NCBI GenBank assembly: GCA_964518875.1
Contig: CAZFHI010000008.1
Span: forward strand, 1 to 64,000
Origin: DTU024 sp964518875
Lineage (GTDB): Bacteria; Bacillota; Clostridia; Christensenellales; Aristaeellaceae
DNA: 64,000 bases
Direction: 5' to 3'
Shown here: piece after piece, positions 19,525 through 27,670 of the stretch
Layout: each line of letters starts with the position of its first letter
Position numbering within the stretch: the first letter of the stretch is position 1
The notes under the pieces: model-generated
Databases searched by the model: none
What the model was told of the DNA's origin: nothing
Seen by the model: the letters and a program-made list of their open reading frames with translations, nothing else
Translations under genes and position numbers: made by a program

Positions 19525-20277
19525 TTACAGCCAAAATTTCGCCTGCTCCCGCATAGTTTTTTGAACGTCAAGATTATAGGCTTCATTTATTTGCCGGCTG
19601 AAAAGCACATCTTTGCAAAGGCCGCGCATTGTTACACAACCGTCCTTAAGCAAAAGGCAGTTTTCCCCGTACTTTGCCGCTATGCTTATATCGTGCACAA
19701 CGGATATTACGCATCGCTCCCCCTTTGAGAGCCATAGCTTAACAGCGTCAAGCAGGCTTATCGTATAATGAAGATCAAGGGAGTTTACAGGCTCGTCCAG
19801 CAAAAGCACCTGCGGGTTCTGCGCGAACACCTGGGCCAAATAGGCGCGCTGCTGCTCGCCGCCTGAGAGCGTGCGCATGGAGCGGTTCTGGTATTCGCGC
19901 AGGCCTGATATATCTATTGCGTTGTCTATATAATGCATATCTTCATCGCTTAAAGCTTTAAACACGCCTGTATAGCTGTACCTGCCCAAAGCAACAACCT
20001 CTTTAACGCTTAATCCTGTAAAGTTATCGTGCAGCTGGCTCAGCACGCCTAATTTTTTAGCGTATTCCTTATGGCTGTATTCATGTATGTTTTTACCGAG
20101 CAGAGTAATATCGCCGCTGTACTTGATTTCCCTGCACAGCGTCTTTATGAGGCTTGTTTTTCCGGCGCCGTTCGCCCCGAGCAGCATAAGCCATTCGCCC
20201 TTTTGCACTTCGAACGATACGTCGTTAAGCGCCTTTTTGTTTTCATAAAAAGCAGATACGTTATTTACCTGAAGCAA
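19525..20277 (-). CDS. btuD: Corrinoid ABC importer, ATP-binding subunit
   Basis: 250 residues from TTG 20277, which is preceded by AGGAAGGG at about 8 bases; a longer reading from 20313 would overlap the permease by 53 bases and lacks a site. Walker A GANGAGKT, signature LSGGEQQRAYLAQ, Walker B LLLDEPVN, and the H-loop VVHDISIA. The family is that of BtuD/FecE/FhuC, which power import of cobalamin or siderophores. The cobalamin riboswitch upstream of the operon indicates corrinoid. The TTG start overlaps the permease stop by 17 bases, so it is coupled. Last gene before the shared terminator. Confidence 0.9.
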   Translation of the reverse strand: MLQVNNVSAFYENKKALNDVSFEVQKGEWLMLLGANGAGKTSLIKTLCREIKYSGDITLLGKNIHEYSHKEYAKKLGVLSQLHDNFTGLSVKEVVALGRYSYTGVFKALSDEDMHYIDNAIDISGLREYQNRSMRTLSGGEQQRAYLAQVFAQNPQVLLLDEPVNSLDLHYTISLLDAVKLWLSKGERCVISVVHDISIAAKYGENCLLLKDGCVTMRGLCKDVLFSRQINEAYNLDVQKTMREQAKFWL

Positions 20278-21286
20278 CTTTTTCCCTTCCTGCGTATATA
20301 ATAACAAAAACAATAGCGCCTACAAATGATGTAACAACGCCTATCGGCAGCTCCACAGGGCTTAGGATAGTTCTCGCCAGAAGATCCGTAAGCATTAAAA
20401 AAATCGCTCCTGAATAAAGGCACATAGGCAGAAGCTTTTTATAGCTGCCTGAGCTTCTTATTCTTAGCGCGTGCGGCACTATAAGCCCTACAAACCCTAT
20501 GCTGCCTCCTATGGAAACCGAAGTTCCTATCAAGCAGCTTACTGCAATCAGTATTGAAATCTTAACCCTTTTAACGTTTACGCCTATATGCAGCGCCTCG
20601 CTTTCCCCAAGCGAAAACGCGTTTATTTCTCTTGCGTGAAGCATTAAAACAAAGGATGCAGGCAAAAGCACCGCAAGCATAAGCAACACGTTAGGGAAGC
20701 CGGATCCGGAAAGAGAACCCATTGTCCAAAAAGCAATGGAGCGCAGCTTTTCTCCTGAAAAAGCCATTACAAGGCTTATAAGGCTGCTTGCGAACATAGA
20801 GAATATGACGCCCATAAGTATTATGGTGTTGTTTGTAAAATTTCTGTCCACGCTGAAAGCGACAAACATAACTATTATTAAAGATATAAAGCTGAATATT
20901 ATTGCCATAAGCGCTGTGCCGGCAAGCGGAAAACCTGGAAACGTGATGCCTAAAGCTATGGACAGAACCGCACCGAGCGCCGCTCCGGAGCTTGTGCCAA
21001 GCGTACCTCCTTCAGCCAGAGGGTTCTGCAAAAGGCCCTGCATAGAGGCGCCGCTTACAGCAAGCGCAGCGCCTACTAAGCCCGTGCTTAAAACACGCGG
21101 AAGCCTAATAAAAATGAGTATGCTGGCATTTGTGCTGCTCTGCTCAACGCCTGACAACGCCTTGTACAATATATCCATGCTTTCTGTAAAGGGAATAGGC
21201 ACAGATCCGACGCTCAGGCACAGAAAAAAACAAAATATAAGCAGCAAAAAAAACAATATATGCTGTTTTAAAGTCAGTTTTTCCAT
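20261..21286 (-). CDS. btuC: Corrinoid ABC importer, permease subunit
   Basis: 341 residues from ATG 21286 (MEKLTLKQHI). FecCD/BtuC family with about ten membrane helices; characteristic blocks are RLPRVLSTGLVGAALAVSGASMQGLLQNPLAEGGTLG, here seen in parts, and the coupling segment near VGLIVPHALR. It forms the channel for the corrinoid delivered by the binding protein. No good ribosome site precedes the ATG; instead a long inverted repeat lies just upstream (21295-21319). A GTG six codons further up (21304) sits inside that repeat. Second gene of the riboswitch-controlled operon. Confidence 0.9.
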   Translation of the reverse strand: MEKLTLKQHILFFLLLIFCFFLCLSVGSVPIPFTESMDILYKALSGVEQSSTNASILIFIRLPRVLSTGLVGAALAVSGASMQGLLQNPLAEGGTLGTSSGAALGAVLSIALGITFPGFPLAGTALMAIIFSFISLIIVMFVAFSVDRNFTNNTIILMGVIFSMFASSLISLVMAFSGEKLRSIAFWTMGSLSGSGFPNVLLMLAVLLPASFVLMLHAREINAFSLGESEALHIGVNVKRVKISILIAVSCLIGTSVSIGGSIGFVGLIVPHALRIRSSGSYKKLLPMCLYSGAIFLMLTDLLARTILSPVELPIGVVTSFVGAIVFVIIYAGREKVASGK

Positions 21287-21294
21287 AAATTGCG

Positions 21295-21319
21295 CCGGCT
21301 GCACTTAAAGTGCAGCCGG
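21295..21319 (-). repeat. Intercistronic inverted repeat between btuF and btuC
   Basis: CCGGCTGCACTT and AAGTGCAGCCGG form a 12-bp perfect stem with a single central base. No T tract follows, so it is not a typical terminator. It ends 9 bases before the btuC ATG and may stabilise the btuF message or limit btuC translation. Confidence 0.7.
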
Positions 21320-21328
21320 AAAGTACAT

Positions 21329-22240
21329 TCAATCGGCCTTATCTTCCGCTTTGTTTTCATATATGAAGTTGTAAAAATCTTTCACAGCGTCTACAAGCCT
21401 TGGGCCAGGCCTTGTTATCATGTCGCTGTCGGCATTGTAGATTTCGTTATTCTTAACAGCTGTTATACCTTCCCAGCCCTTGCGGGAAAGTATTTCTTCA
21501 TCAGGCTTTGGTCCTTCGCCATAATATGAAGTCGTTGTTACTATGTAGTCAGGGTTCAGGCTTATAACCTGTTCTTCAGAAACTTCCGCCCAAGCGGCCT
21601 GGTCGGCAAATATATTTTCAAGACCAAGCATGTTTCCTATTTCGTCCATAAATGTTCCGCCGCCTGCAGCCCAGAGACCCCATTGCAGAGGCGATACTTC
21701 GTAGTAGATGGTGCCTGATTTTCTTCCGTCCACCTTTTTAATTATTTCATCAAAGCCATTTTGCATTTTGGCGATAAGTTCGCTAGCTTCCGTTTCCCTG
21801 CCCGATACTTTGCCTATAAGCTCTATTGCTTTATATACGTCTTCGATATTTTGCGCGTCAACAACAAGGCTTGGAACTCCGGCTTTTTCAAGAGCTTCCA
21901 TGCTTTCCTTGCTGTGCGCCATTTTGGTTGCTATAACCAGATCCGGATTCAGAGCAAGCACCTGCTCAATGTTCATCTCCTGTCCGGATTTAACCGCTTC
22001 CACCTCTGATATCTCTTCAGGGTAGTTGCAGTATTCGCCGCGGCCTACTATTTTATCGCCCACGCCTATTTCATACAGTATTTCGCAGTCCGCAGGCATA
22101 AGCGCAACTATGCGCTCCGCAGGCTTTGAAAGTGTGATTTCTCTTCCTTCAAAATCCGTAACAGTAAGGTTTTCCGCCATGGCGCTGCCAACAAGCAAAG
22201 CCGCGGCAAGGATAAGAAGGATAGCCGTCTTTTTTTGCAT
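21329..22240 (-). CDS. btuF: Corrinoid-binding protein of the ABC importer
   Basis: 303 residues of the BtuF/helical-backbone periplasmic-binding family. Signal peptide MQKKTAILLILAAALLVGSAMA, then ENLTVTDFEGREITLSKP, the usual start of the mature domain. There is no lipobox cysteine, which is odd for a single-membrane Gram-positive, where such proteins are lipid-anchored. The lobes contain ALNPDLVIATK and SLNPDYIVTTTSYYG, typical of the family, and RPGPRLVDAVKDFYNFIY near the end. First gene of the operon behind a cobalamin riboswitch, GGAGG before the ATG. Corrinoid specificity rests on that riboswitch. Confidence 0.9.
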   Translation of the reverse strand: MQKKTAILLILAAALLVGSAMAENLTVTDFEGREITLSKPAERIVALMPADCEILYEIGVGDKIVGRGEYCNYPEEISEVEAVKSGQEMNIEQVLALNPDLVIATKMAHSKESMEALEKAGVPSLVVDAQNIEDVYKAIELIGKVSGRETEASELIAKMQNGFDEIIKKVDGRKSGTIYYEVSPLQWGLWAAGGGTFMDEIGNMLGLENIFADQAAWAEVSEEQVISLNPDYIVTTTSYYGEGPKPDEEILSRKGWEGITAVKNNEIYNADSDMITRPGPRLVDAVKDFYNFIYENKAEDKAD

Positions 22241-22282
22241 ATATGCCTCCTAAAATATATTTTGAATAGGTTTCGGCATAAA

Positions 22283-22308
22283 GCCGCCCCGATTAAAGAA
22301 GGAGCGGC
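22283..22308 (-). promoter_or_regulatory. Hairpin between riboswitch terminator and btuF
   Basis: GCCGCTCC and GGGGCGGC (minus strand) form an 8-bp stem with one G-U pair and a 10-base loop. It lies downstream of the terminator-like hairpin and about 43 bases before the btuF start; it has no T tract. A role in message stability is possible. Confidence 0.45.
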
Positions 22309-22311
22309 AGC

Positions 22312-22338
22312 AAAAAAACAGGCTTCTTCCAAACCCAG
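22312..22338 (-). terminator. Riboswitch attenuator
   Basis: On the minus strand GGGTTT and AAGCCT (with G-U pairs) close a 5-base loop, followed by G and seven T residues. It lies immediately after the riboswitch core, where a premature terminator would give control by transcription attenuation. Confidence 0.6.
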
Positions 22339-22510
22339 GGAATATTGCAGCAGCAGGTTTCCCGACTTGGCATCATCCTCGCGGACGCCTTCCCGCTTAA
22401 GCAGTGGCATATTGTCCGTTCGTCAGCTTCACGGTTACTGGGATAGTCCGAAATTTTCATTCGCGTTCCCTCGGCATTTGCCGGCGCAAGACGCAAGGCT
22501 GCAAAACCAT
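22339..22510 (-). promoter_or_regulatory. Cobalamin riboswitch controlling the btuFCD operon
   Basis: Reading the minus strand, the conserved blocks of the adenosylcobalamin riboswitch appear in order: GAGGGAA, GAATGAAAATTTCGG, the core ATGCCACTGC (22401-22410 region), AAGCGGGAAGG, GATGATGCCAAGTC and GGGAAACCTGC (the B12 box). When bound by corrinoid it is expected to switch off the importer. Spacing, order and the downstream btuF gene all agree. Confidence 0.93.
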
Positions 22511-22524
22511 ATTCAATTAATAAA

Positions 22525-22553
22525 ATTATATGCACTTCGCAGCTTTCCGTCAA
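22525..22553 (-). promoter_or_regulatory. Promoter of the btuFCD riboswitch transcript
   Basis: TTGACG (22548-22553) and a perfect TATAAT (22525-22530) on the minus strand are 17 bases apart. Transcription should start near 22518, just before the riboswitch core. Confidence 0.85.
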
Positions 22554-22556
22554 GGC

Positions 22557-22585
22557 TTGCCGCAAAATGAACGCGGTGTTATCAT
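22557..22585 (+). promoter_or_regulatory. Promoter of the adenosyltransferase gene
   Basis: TTGCCG (22557-22562) and TATCAT (22580-22585) are 17 bases apart, 32 bases before the ATG. Its -35 box lies three bases from the -35 box of the btuFCD promoter, so the two are back to back. Confidence 0.6.
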
Positions 22586-22616
22586 AAAAGCCGTAAAAAC
22601 ACGACGGGAGGTATTT

Positions 22617-23138
22617 ATGGAACATCTTTTGCATGTTTATACAGGTGATGGTAAAGGAAAGACCACGGCTTCTATGGGAGCGGCGCTTCGCATGCTCGGC
22701 CATCACGGCAAAGTATTTTTGGTTCAGTTTATGAAGTCGGACAATTCAGGAGAGTTAGCGCCTTTAAAGGAGCTCGGCGTAAACATCTACCCTGCTCCGC
22801 AGATTAACAAGTTCACATTCCAGATGAACGAAGACGAGTTAAAGCAGGCAAGCGATGAGATGCAAAACGCAGTCGCCAAAATGATAGATGCCATAAACAG
22901 CTTTAAGCCCGCTTTGTCCGTTTTTGACGAGCTATGCGTGGCAGCGGGCCTTAAGCTTATTAAAGAAGATCAGGCAATTAAGCTTATAGACGCGGCCTTA
23001 AAGCATGGCGAATGCATAGTAACGGGCCGCTACGCACCGGCATCGTTCATAGAAAAAGCCGCTTATGTAAGCGAAATAAAGGCCGTAAAGCACCCCTTCA
23101 ACGAAGGCACCCAGGCAAGAGAAGGCATAGAGTGGTAA
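22617..23138 (+). CDS. Corrinoid adenosyltransferase (CobA/BtuR type)
   Basis: 173 residues from ATG 22617, preceded by GGGAGG; an upstream in-frame ATG at 22530 falls inside the divergent promoter region and is rejected. It transfers the 5'-deoxyadenosyl group of ATP to Co(I) corrinoid, making coenzyme B12. The phosphate-binding loop GDGKGKTTASMG is near residue 10, and SVFDELCVAAGLKL is the second family block. The gene diverges from the corrinoid importer, fitting a salvage pathway: import, then adenosylation. Unlike the importer, it has no riboswitch in its own short leader, so it should stay on when corrinoid is present. Confidence 0.94.
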   Translation: MEHLLHVYTGDGKGKTTASMGAALRMLGHHGKVFLVQFMKSDNSGELAPLKELGVNIYPAPQINKFTFQMNEDELKQASDEMQNAVAKMIDAINSFKPALSVFDELCVAAGLKLIKEDQAIKLIDAALKHGECIVTGRYAPASFIEKAAYVSEIKAVKHPFNEGTQAREGIEW

Positions 23139-23325
23139 ATAATTTAATTAAAAAGCTTTATTTTTTATTATAAAAATCCCCGCCTAGTCTTTTTTTATTT
23201 TCAGCATTATATATACAGTATAGTTTAACGTTTTAAAATATATAATTTTTTATAGTTATTATTAGTTTCGCGCAATTTTTGTTTTGTTAACAAAGTTAGC
23301 CTAAACTTTGAAAGAAACAGGTTAA

Positions 23326-23363
23326 GTACATTGCTTAAAAATTTAGTTAAGCAGCAATGTTAC
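23326..23363. repeat. Imperfect inverted repeat
   Basis: GTACATTGCTTAA faces TTAAGCAGCAATGTTAC; the arms match except for a 3-base and a 1-base insertion in the right arm. The loop is 8 bases. Function unknown; possibly a decayed terminator or mobile-element remnant. Confidence 0.4.
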
Positions 23364-23451
23364 GAGTTAAAAGTAAAATAATTTAGCTTATATAAAATTT
23401 AAATAGTATTTTAAAAAATCAACCGCGGGCGGAACATGAAAAAACCATCTT

Positions 23452-23469
23452 AAAACATTTTTATGTTTT
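23452..23469 (-). terminator. Weak terminator after the SDR gene
   Basis: AAAACAT and ATGTTTT flank a 4-base loop, followed on the minus strand after seven bases by TTTTTT. The stem is A-T rich, so weak. Confidence 0.35.
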
Positions 23470-23499
23470 CAGACAAATATCTATATGTGAAATTTTTCA

Positions 23500-24309
23500 T
23501 TAACGCGTCAGCCCATAATATTTGCGCATAATGCGGAAGAATAGACCAGGTAAAAGAATATCGTGAAGAATAACGGCAAGGCGCTGAGAGAAGGAAGCTA
23601 CTATAAGCTTGCATGGCGGGTTCTTTTTATTTACGGCCTTCGCCACTTTTTCACCAAGCTTTTCAGGTGAAAGCCCGTTTCTTTCGTCCCTTTCTATTCT
23701 GCGTACAGCGTTTTCATACGCGTTTTTATATATATTCCCAACATTTTCTGCGTGTTCGCGGTATTTCTTCTGCCCTCCGCTGTGATCCCCCGGTTCTACA
23801 ACCATAACACGCACGCCTTGGTCGTGCGTTTCCATTGACAGGGCTTCGCTGAAGCCTTCCAAAGCGTGCTTTGAAGCTGTATAAGCGCCTTCAAATGGAG
23901 TAGCGAGCAGCCCGTTTATGCTGCTCACATTTACTATTATACCGCGCGTTTGTCTAAGATGCGGAAGCGTTAAGCGTATCATACGCGCAGCGCCTAAAAA
24001 ACAAACGTCCATAACGCTTTTAAGCTCTTCTTCCGTATAGTTTTCCGCAGCTCCAAGGTTTAAAACGCCTGCGGCATTAACCAATACGTAAGGCGGCGGC
24101 AAAGCGGACAACGCGTCGTGCGCAAAGCGTTCATCGCTTTCTTCGCTTGTTACGTCTAAATTCAGGCAGCATGAAAGCGCGGGCGTTTCGCCTTTGGAAA
24201 AGCTTCTTGCTCCTCCCACGACACAGAAGCCCTGTTTTTCAAGAGCGAGGGCAATATGAAGCCCAAGACCGCTTGAAGCTCCCGTTACCCAGGCGACTTT
24301 TTTATTCAT
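23500..24309 (-). CDS. Short-chain dehydrogenase/reductase
   Basis: 269 residues, classical SDR. Cofactor loop GASSGLGLH near residue 11, NAAG near 89, active-site Ser in NVSSING, and YTASK with the catalytic Tyr-x3-Lys. The C-terminus ends in a hydrophobic, basic segment (VILHDILLPGLFFRIMRKYYGL) that may sit on the membrane. Such proteins act on steroids, fatty acyl or sugar alcohols with NAD(P)H; the substrate is unknown. It is separated from hinT upstream by 105 bases and probably has its own promoter. TAAGGAG precedes the ATG. Confidence 0.85.
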   Translation of the reverse strand: MNKKVAWVTGASSGLGLHIALALEKQGFCVVGGARSFSKGETPALSCCLNLDVTSEESDERFAHDALSALPPPYVLVNAAGVLNLGAAENYTEEELKSVMDVCFLGAARMIRLTLPHLRQTRGIIVNVSSINGLLATPFEGAYTASKHALEGFSEALSMETHDQGVRVMVVEPGDHSGGQKKYREHAENVGNIYKNAYENAVRRIERDERNGLSPEKLGEKVAKAVNKKNPPCKLIVASFSQRLAVILHDILLPGLFFRIMRKYYGLTR

Positions 24310-24414
24310 ACGTACTCCTTAGCATGCTTAAACGCTGCAGCGGGTTAATATGCTTTTTAGTAAGTCCGCAAGCCCGATTACCGCGTATTCAAAAACAAGT
24401 TAAAATAAGGGTCT

Positions 24415-24756
24415 TCAGCCCATATTTTCCGTCAGCTTTTTGCCGGCCAGCATATGGAAATGCAGGTGCTGCACGCTCTGGCATGCGTTTTCCCCGCAGT
24501 TAGATATAAGCCTGTATCCTCCTTTTATGTTTTGTGAAGCGGCTATTTTTTCCGCCGCCCTGAGGCAGGCTGCTAATGCGGCGTCGCCTATGCCGTCCAG
24601 ATCCGCCAGGGAAGCTGCGTGCTGCTTTGGAACAATAAGCGCGTGGAAAGGAGCCTGAGGGTTTAAATCCGCAAAGGCAAAGCAGTATTCATCCTCATAG
24701 TACTTTTTTGAAGGTACTTCTCCCGACGCTATTTTGCAAAAGATACAATCTTTCAT
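24415..24756 (-). CDS. hinT: HIT-family nucleotide hydrolase (HinT)
   Basis: 113 residues. The histidine triad is present as QHLHFHMLAG near residue 100, and the N-terminal IFCKIASGEVPSKKYYED is typical of HinT, which hydrolyses adenosine phosphoramidates and aminoacyl-adenylates. It starts inside the end of mtaB (ATGA overlap), as last gene of the AAA-prmA-rsmE-mtaB-hinT run. In many Clostridia rpsU follows here; it does not in this window. Confidence 0.95.
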   Translation of the reverse strand: MKDCIFCKIASGEVPSKKYYEDEYCFAFADLNPQAPFHALIVPKQHAASLADLDGIGDAALAACLRAAEKIAASQNIKGGYRLISNCGENACQSVQHLHFHMLAGKKLTENMG

Positions 24757-26051
24757 AAATTATCCTCCTTTTTATTTACAAGCGTCCCTGTAAAGACGCC
24801 GTTGTTGTAATCAGTAAGTTTGGTAAGAGCAATATGGTTTGGTTCAGCGCCTGATGTTTCCACCCTTAAATAGTTTTCAGTATAGCCGGCCGCCCCTCCC
24901 TTATGCTCTTCCTCGTACAAAACCTGCACGGTTTTGTTTAAAAACATTTCAGCGTAGTTTCGCTGGGAGCGCTTTCCTATTTCAATCATCTCATGCGCCC
25001 GCTCATTTTTTACTTCTTTTTTTATTTGCAACGGCATGTCGGCGGCCTTTGTGCCTCTGCGCCTGCTGTATGGGAACACGTGCACCCTGCTGAACCGCAT
25101 TTTTTCAACAAATTCAAGGCTCTCTGTATGTTCTTGCTCTGTTTCACCAGGAAATCCGCATATTACGTCAGTGGTAATTGCAGGGTTATCAAAATATCTG
25201 CGCAAAAGGGCAACGGCGTTTGCAAATTCCTCTGTATTGTAGCGTCTTCTCATGCGCTTTAGCACGCTGTCCGATCCAGACTGCAATGACAGATGGAACT
25301 GCGGGCATAACGGCTGTATACCGCTTATCTCTTTAACAAATTCCTCTGTTATAATCACAGGTTCTAAAGAGCCGAGCCTGAGCCTTAGCAGGCCTTCCTG
25401 CGACGCCGCTCTTATAGCGTCAATAAGTCCTGCATTGTCAAGGTCCTTTCCATAACTTGTCAAATGTATGCCTGTCAGTACTATTTCTTTATAGCCGTGT
25501 GCTATGAAGCGTTCAGCCTCTTTTTTTATGCTTTGAACGCTCCTGCTTCTTATGCCGCCGCGTACATAAGGTATTATGCAGTAAGAGCAGAAGCGGTCGC
25601 AGCCTTCCTGTATTTTCAGAATTGCTCTTGTCTTGTGCTGATACGTTTCAACGCTTAGCGGTTCAAAGTCCGCCTTTGTTATGTTTTCAACAGCGGAAAT
25701 GCCGTTTCTTTGCGCAAGCGCCCGCTTATAAAGATTTACTATGTCTTTTCTGCGGCTGTTGCCTATAACAAGGTCAGCCCCTTTTAGCAACAGCTTATCC
25801 GCTTCTCTTTGAGCAAGACAGCCCGTTATTATAATAAAGGCTTCCTGATTAAGCTTTCTGCATCTGCGCGCCATCTGCAGGCTTTTTCTTTCTCCGGTGT
25901 TTGTAACAATGCACGTGTTTATTACATAAACATCCGCTTTTTCAGAAGGCTCTACCTGAGTAAATCCATCCTTTATAAATTCGTCGAGCATGGCTTCGCT
26001 GTCGTACTGGTTTACCTTGCAGCCAAGCGTATAAAATGCGACTGTTTTCAT
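24753..26051 (-). CDS. mtaB: tRNA t6A37 methylthiotransferase MtaB
   Basis: Radical-SAM enzyme that adds a methylthio group to N6-threonylcarbamoyladenosine at position 37 of ANN-decoding tRNAs. 432 residues: N-terminal domain with the first cluster Cys at residue 11 (TLGCKVNQYDSEAM), the radical-SAM motif CDRFCSYC (about 149-156), and a C-terminal TRAM domain (about 365-430). Coupled by 4-base overlaps at both ends to rsmE and hinT. TsaD, which makes its t6A substrate, is encoded elsewhere in this window at 52.7-53.7 kb. Confidence 0.96.
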   Translation of the reverse strand: MKTVAFYTLGCKVNQYDSEAMLDEFIKDGFTQVEPSEKADVYVINTCIVTNTGERKSLQMARRCRKLNQEAFIIITGCLAQREADKLLLKGADLVIGNSRRKDIVNLYKRALAQRNGISAVENITKADFEPLSVETYQHKTRAILKIQEGCDRFCSYCIIPYVRGGIRSRSVQSIKKEAERFIAHGYKEIVLTGIHLTSYGKDLDNAGLIDAIRAASQEGLLRLRLGSLEPVIITEEFVKEISGIQPLCPQFHLSLQSGSDSVLKRMRRRYNTEEFANAVALLRRYFDNPAITTDVICGFPGETEQEHTESLEFVEKMRFSRVHVFPYSRRRGTKAADMPLQIKKEVKNERAHEMIEIGKRSQRNYAEMFLNKTVQVLYEEEHKGGAAGYTENYLRVETSGAEPNHIALTKLTDYNNGVFTGTLVNKKEDNL

Positions 26052-26737
26052 TCCAGATTACCGGACAGCATCATTATTCCGGCAGCAGCTACGAGCCCTG
26101 CCGTTTCCGTGCGTAATATTCTTTTGCCAAGCGTGATAACGTCCGCCTTAATAATATCCACTTCTTCTTTTGATATGCCCCCTTCAGGGCCTATTATAAC
26201 GGCTACGTCCTTAGCGCCCTTGTAAACCCTCGTTAAGCTGTTTCCCTGCGCTTCCTCCCATGGCAATATTGCCTGTTCATGCTTAGAAAGAAGCCCGGCT
26301 AAGCGTTTTACATCTATCGCGTTATGCACCTTAGGTATTCGGCATCTTTGAGACTGCATTGCGGCTTCCTTTGCTATCCTGTTAAAACGCGGTATTTTCT
26401 TATCCGCATCGTGTACTATGCATCGCGAAAAATATACAGGAACAATGGAATTCACGCCAATTTCAGTGCATTTTTGCACTATATAATCCATCCTGGCGCC
26501 CTTTGCAAAGCCCTGGTAAAGCGTTATGCTTACAGAAGGTTCCGTTGAATGGAGAGTACCATATATTTTTGCCGAAGAATCTTCCGCTGCATATTTTGCC
26601 ATATAACGCGTTCCGTTAAAAATAACCGCTATTTCTTCGCCGTCCTTAAGCCTCAGCACGCGCTTTGCATGATGGGCGTCTTCATTGTTTAAAATCGCTT
26701 TATTGTTATCTATATTATCTACATAAAAACTATGCAA
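26048..26737 (-). CDS. rsmE: 16S rRNA m3U1498 methyltransferase RsmE
   Basis: 229 residues, a SPOUT-fold methyltransferase. An N-terminal PUA-like domain (HAKRVLRLKDGEEI) precedes the knotted SAM-binding domain with MQSQRCRIPKV, IGPEGGISKEE and LGKRILRTETA, all diagnostic of RsmE. Its start overlaps the end of prmA by 8 bases and its end overlaps mtaB by 4. Confidence 0.95.
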   Translation of the reverse strand: MHSFYVDNIDNNKAILNNEDAHHAKRVLRLKDGEEIAVIFNGTRYMAKYAAEDSSAKIYGTLHSTEPSVSITLYQGFAKGARMDYIVQKCTEIGVNSIVPVYFSRCIVHDADKKIPRFNRIAKEAAMQSQRCRIPKVHNAIDVKRLAGLLSKHEQAILPWEEAQGNSLTRVYKGAKDVAVIIGPEGGISKEEVDIIKADVITLGKRILRTETAGLVAAAGIMMLSGNLE

Positions 26738-27668
26738 GTCTTTCCCCTTTTTTCGCTTTAATTGCCGTCCAATCCGCCTTACGCCTTACTTCTGCTACAG
26801 CAAAGCCATATTTCTCAAGGGCTCTGATTACATTATCCTCTTTATCCTTAACTATGCCTGAAGCTATAAAGCAGCCGTTTTCATTTAGTATATCGTTAAG
26901 CGACGGCGCAAGCTGCACTATTGCTTCCGCCAGTATGTTGGATACTACGGTGTCAAAGCTTTTGTTTATGCCTTTTGCCAAGTCGCCAGAGATTATTTTA
27001 ACAATATCGTCAACATTGTTTATTTTTGCATTGTTCCGCGCGGCTTCAACGGCAAGAGGATCCCTGTCAACGGCAAGCACTTCTTTCGCGCCTAATTTAG
27101 CCGCCGCAACAGACAGTATGCCGCTGCCAGTCCCTATGTCAAGCAGAGTGCCGCCGTTAAGATTTTCTTCAAGCAGAGTAAGGCACATATCCGTAGTTTC
27201 ATGCAAACCTGTGCCAAAGGCAAGCCCAGGATCTATTTCAATTACAATTTCATCTTTTTGCGCCGTGTATTTTCCCCAGCTCGGCTTTATAACAAAACGG
27301 CTGCCTATATGCAGTGTTTTAAAGTCCTCTTTCCACTTATACTTCCATTCGTCGTCTGCAACGGATTTAGCGCTTAATTTAAGGCTTCCCAGATCTATTT
27401 TTGTTATGTTTGGCAAAGACTGCAAAGCGTTCTTTATACTTTCAAGCTGCTTTTCATCGTGAAGCCAAGCTTTAACCAGCACAACGCCTTCAGGCGGCCG
27501 CTTTATGCTTTCATCCAACAGCTCAAAATTTTTAAGCGCCTCTTGATAAGTGGGAATATCGCCGCCGTCTATTACCTGCGCGCCCTGCGCCCCTAAAGCG
27601 TGGAACTGCTCTACTATAATGTCCGCGCCCTGCGCGTTGCTTTCAACCGTTACTTCTATCCATCGCAT
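26730..27668 (-). CDS. prmA: Ribosomal protein L11 methyltransferase PrmA
   Basis: 312 residues. Methylates lysines of ribosomal protein L11. The SAM site is LDIGTGSGILSVAAAKLGA (about 180-198), preceded by DPGLAFGTGLHETT, a PrmA signature, and followed by SNILAEAI. It lies two bases after the AAA ATPase gene and is coupled to rsmE. In many Clostridia dnaJ precedes prmA; here an AAA ATPase takes that place. Confidence 0.95.
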   Translation of the reverse strand: MRWIEVTVESNAQGADIIVEQFHALGAQGAQVIDGGDIPTYQEALKNFELLDESIKRPPEGVVLVKAWLHDEKQLESIKNALQSLPNITKIDLGSLKLSAKSVADDEWKYKWKEDFKTLHIGSRFVIKPSWGKYTAQKDEIVIEIDPGLAFGTGLHETTDMCLTLLEENLNGGTLLDIGTGSGILSVAAAKLGAKEVLAVDRDPLAVEAARNNAKINNVDDIVKIISGDLAKGINKSFDTVVSNILAEAIVQLAPSLNDILNENGCFIASGIVKDKEDNVIRALEKYGFAVAEVRRKADWTAIKAKKGERLA

Positions 27669-27670
27669 AA

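Larger units (their letters stand above)
23139..23499. other. AT-rich non-coding gap with two weak hairpins
   Basis: 361 bases between convergent genes with no credible reading frame on either strand. Two hairpins are visible (listed separately). CAAAGTT and AACTTTG also pair near 23290-23310. No DnaA boxes, att-like repeats or transposon ends were found. Confidence 0.55.

Noticed and set aside
22530..22616. Longer N-terminus for the corrinoid adenosyltransferase
   Set aside because: It would begin inside the back-to-back promoter region and lacks a ribosome site, while ATG 22617 has GGGAGG and gives the usual protein start.
23139..23499. Replication origin or attachment site
   Set aside because: AT-rich, but no DnaA-box cluster, no direct repeats and no integrase or replication gene nearby.
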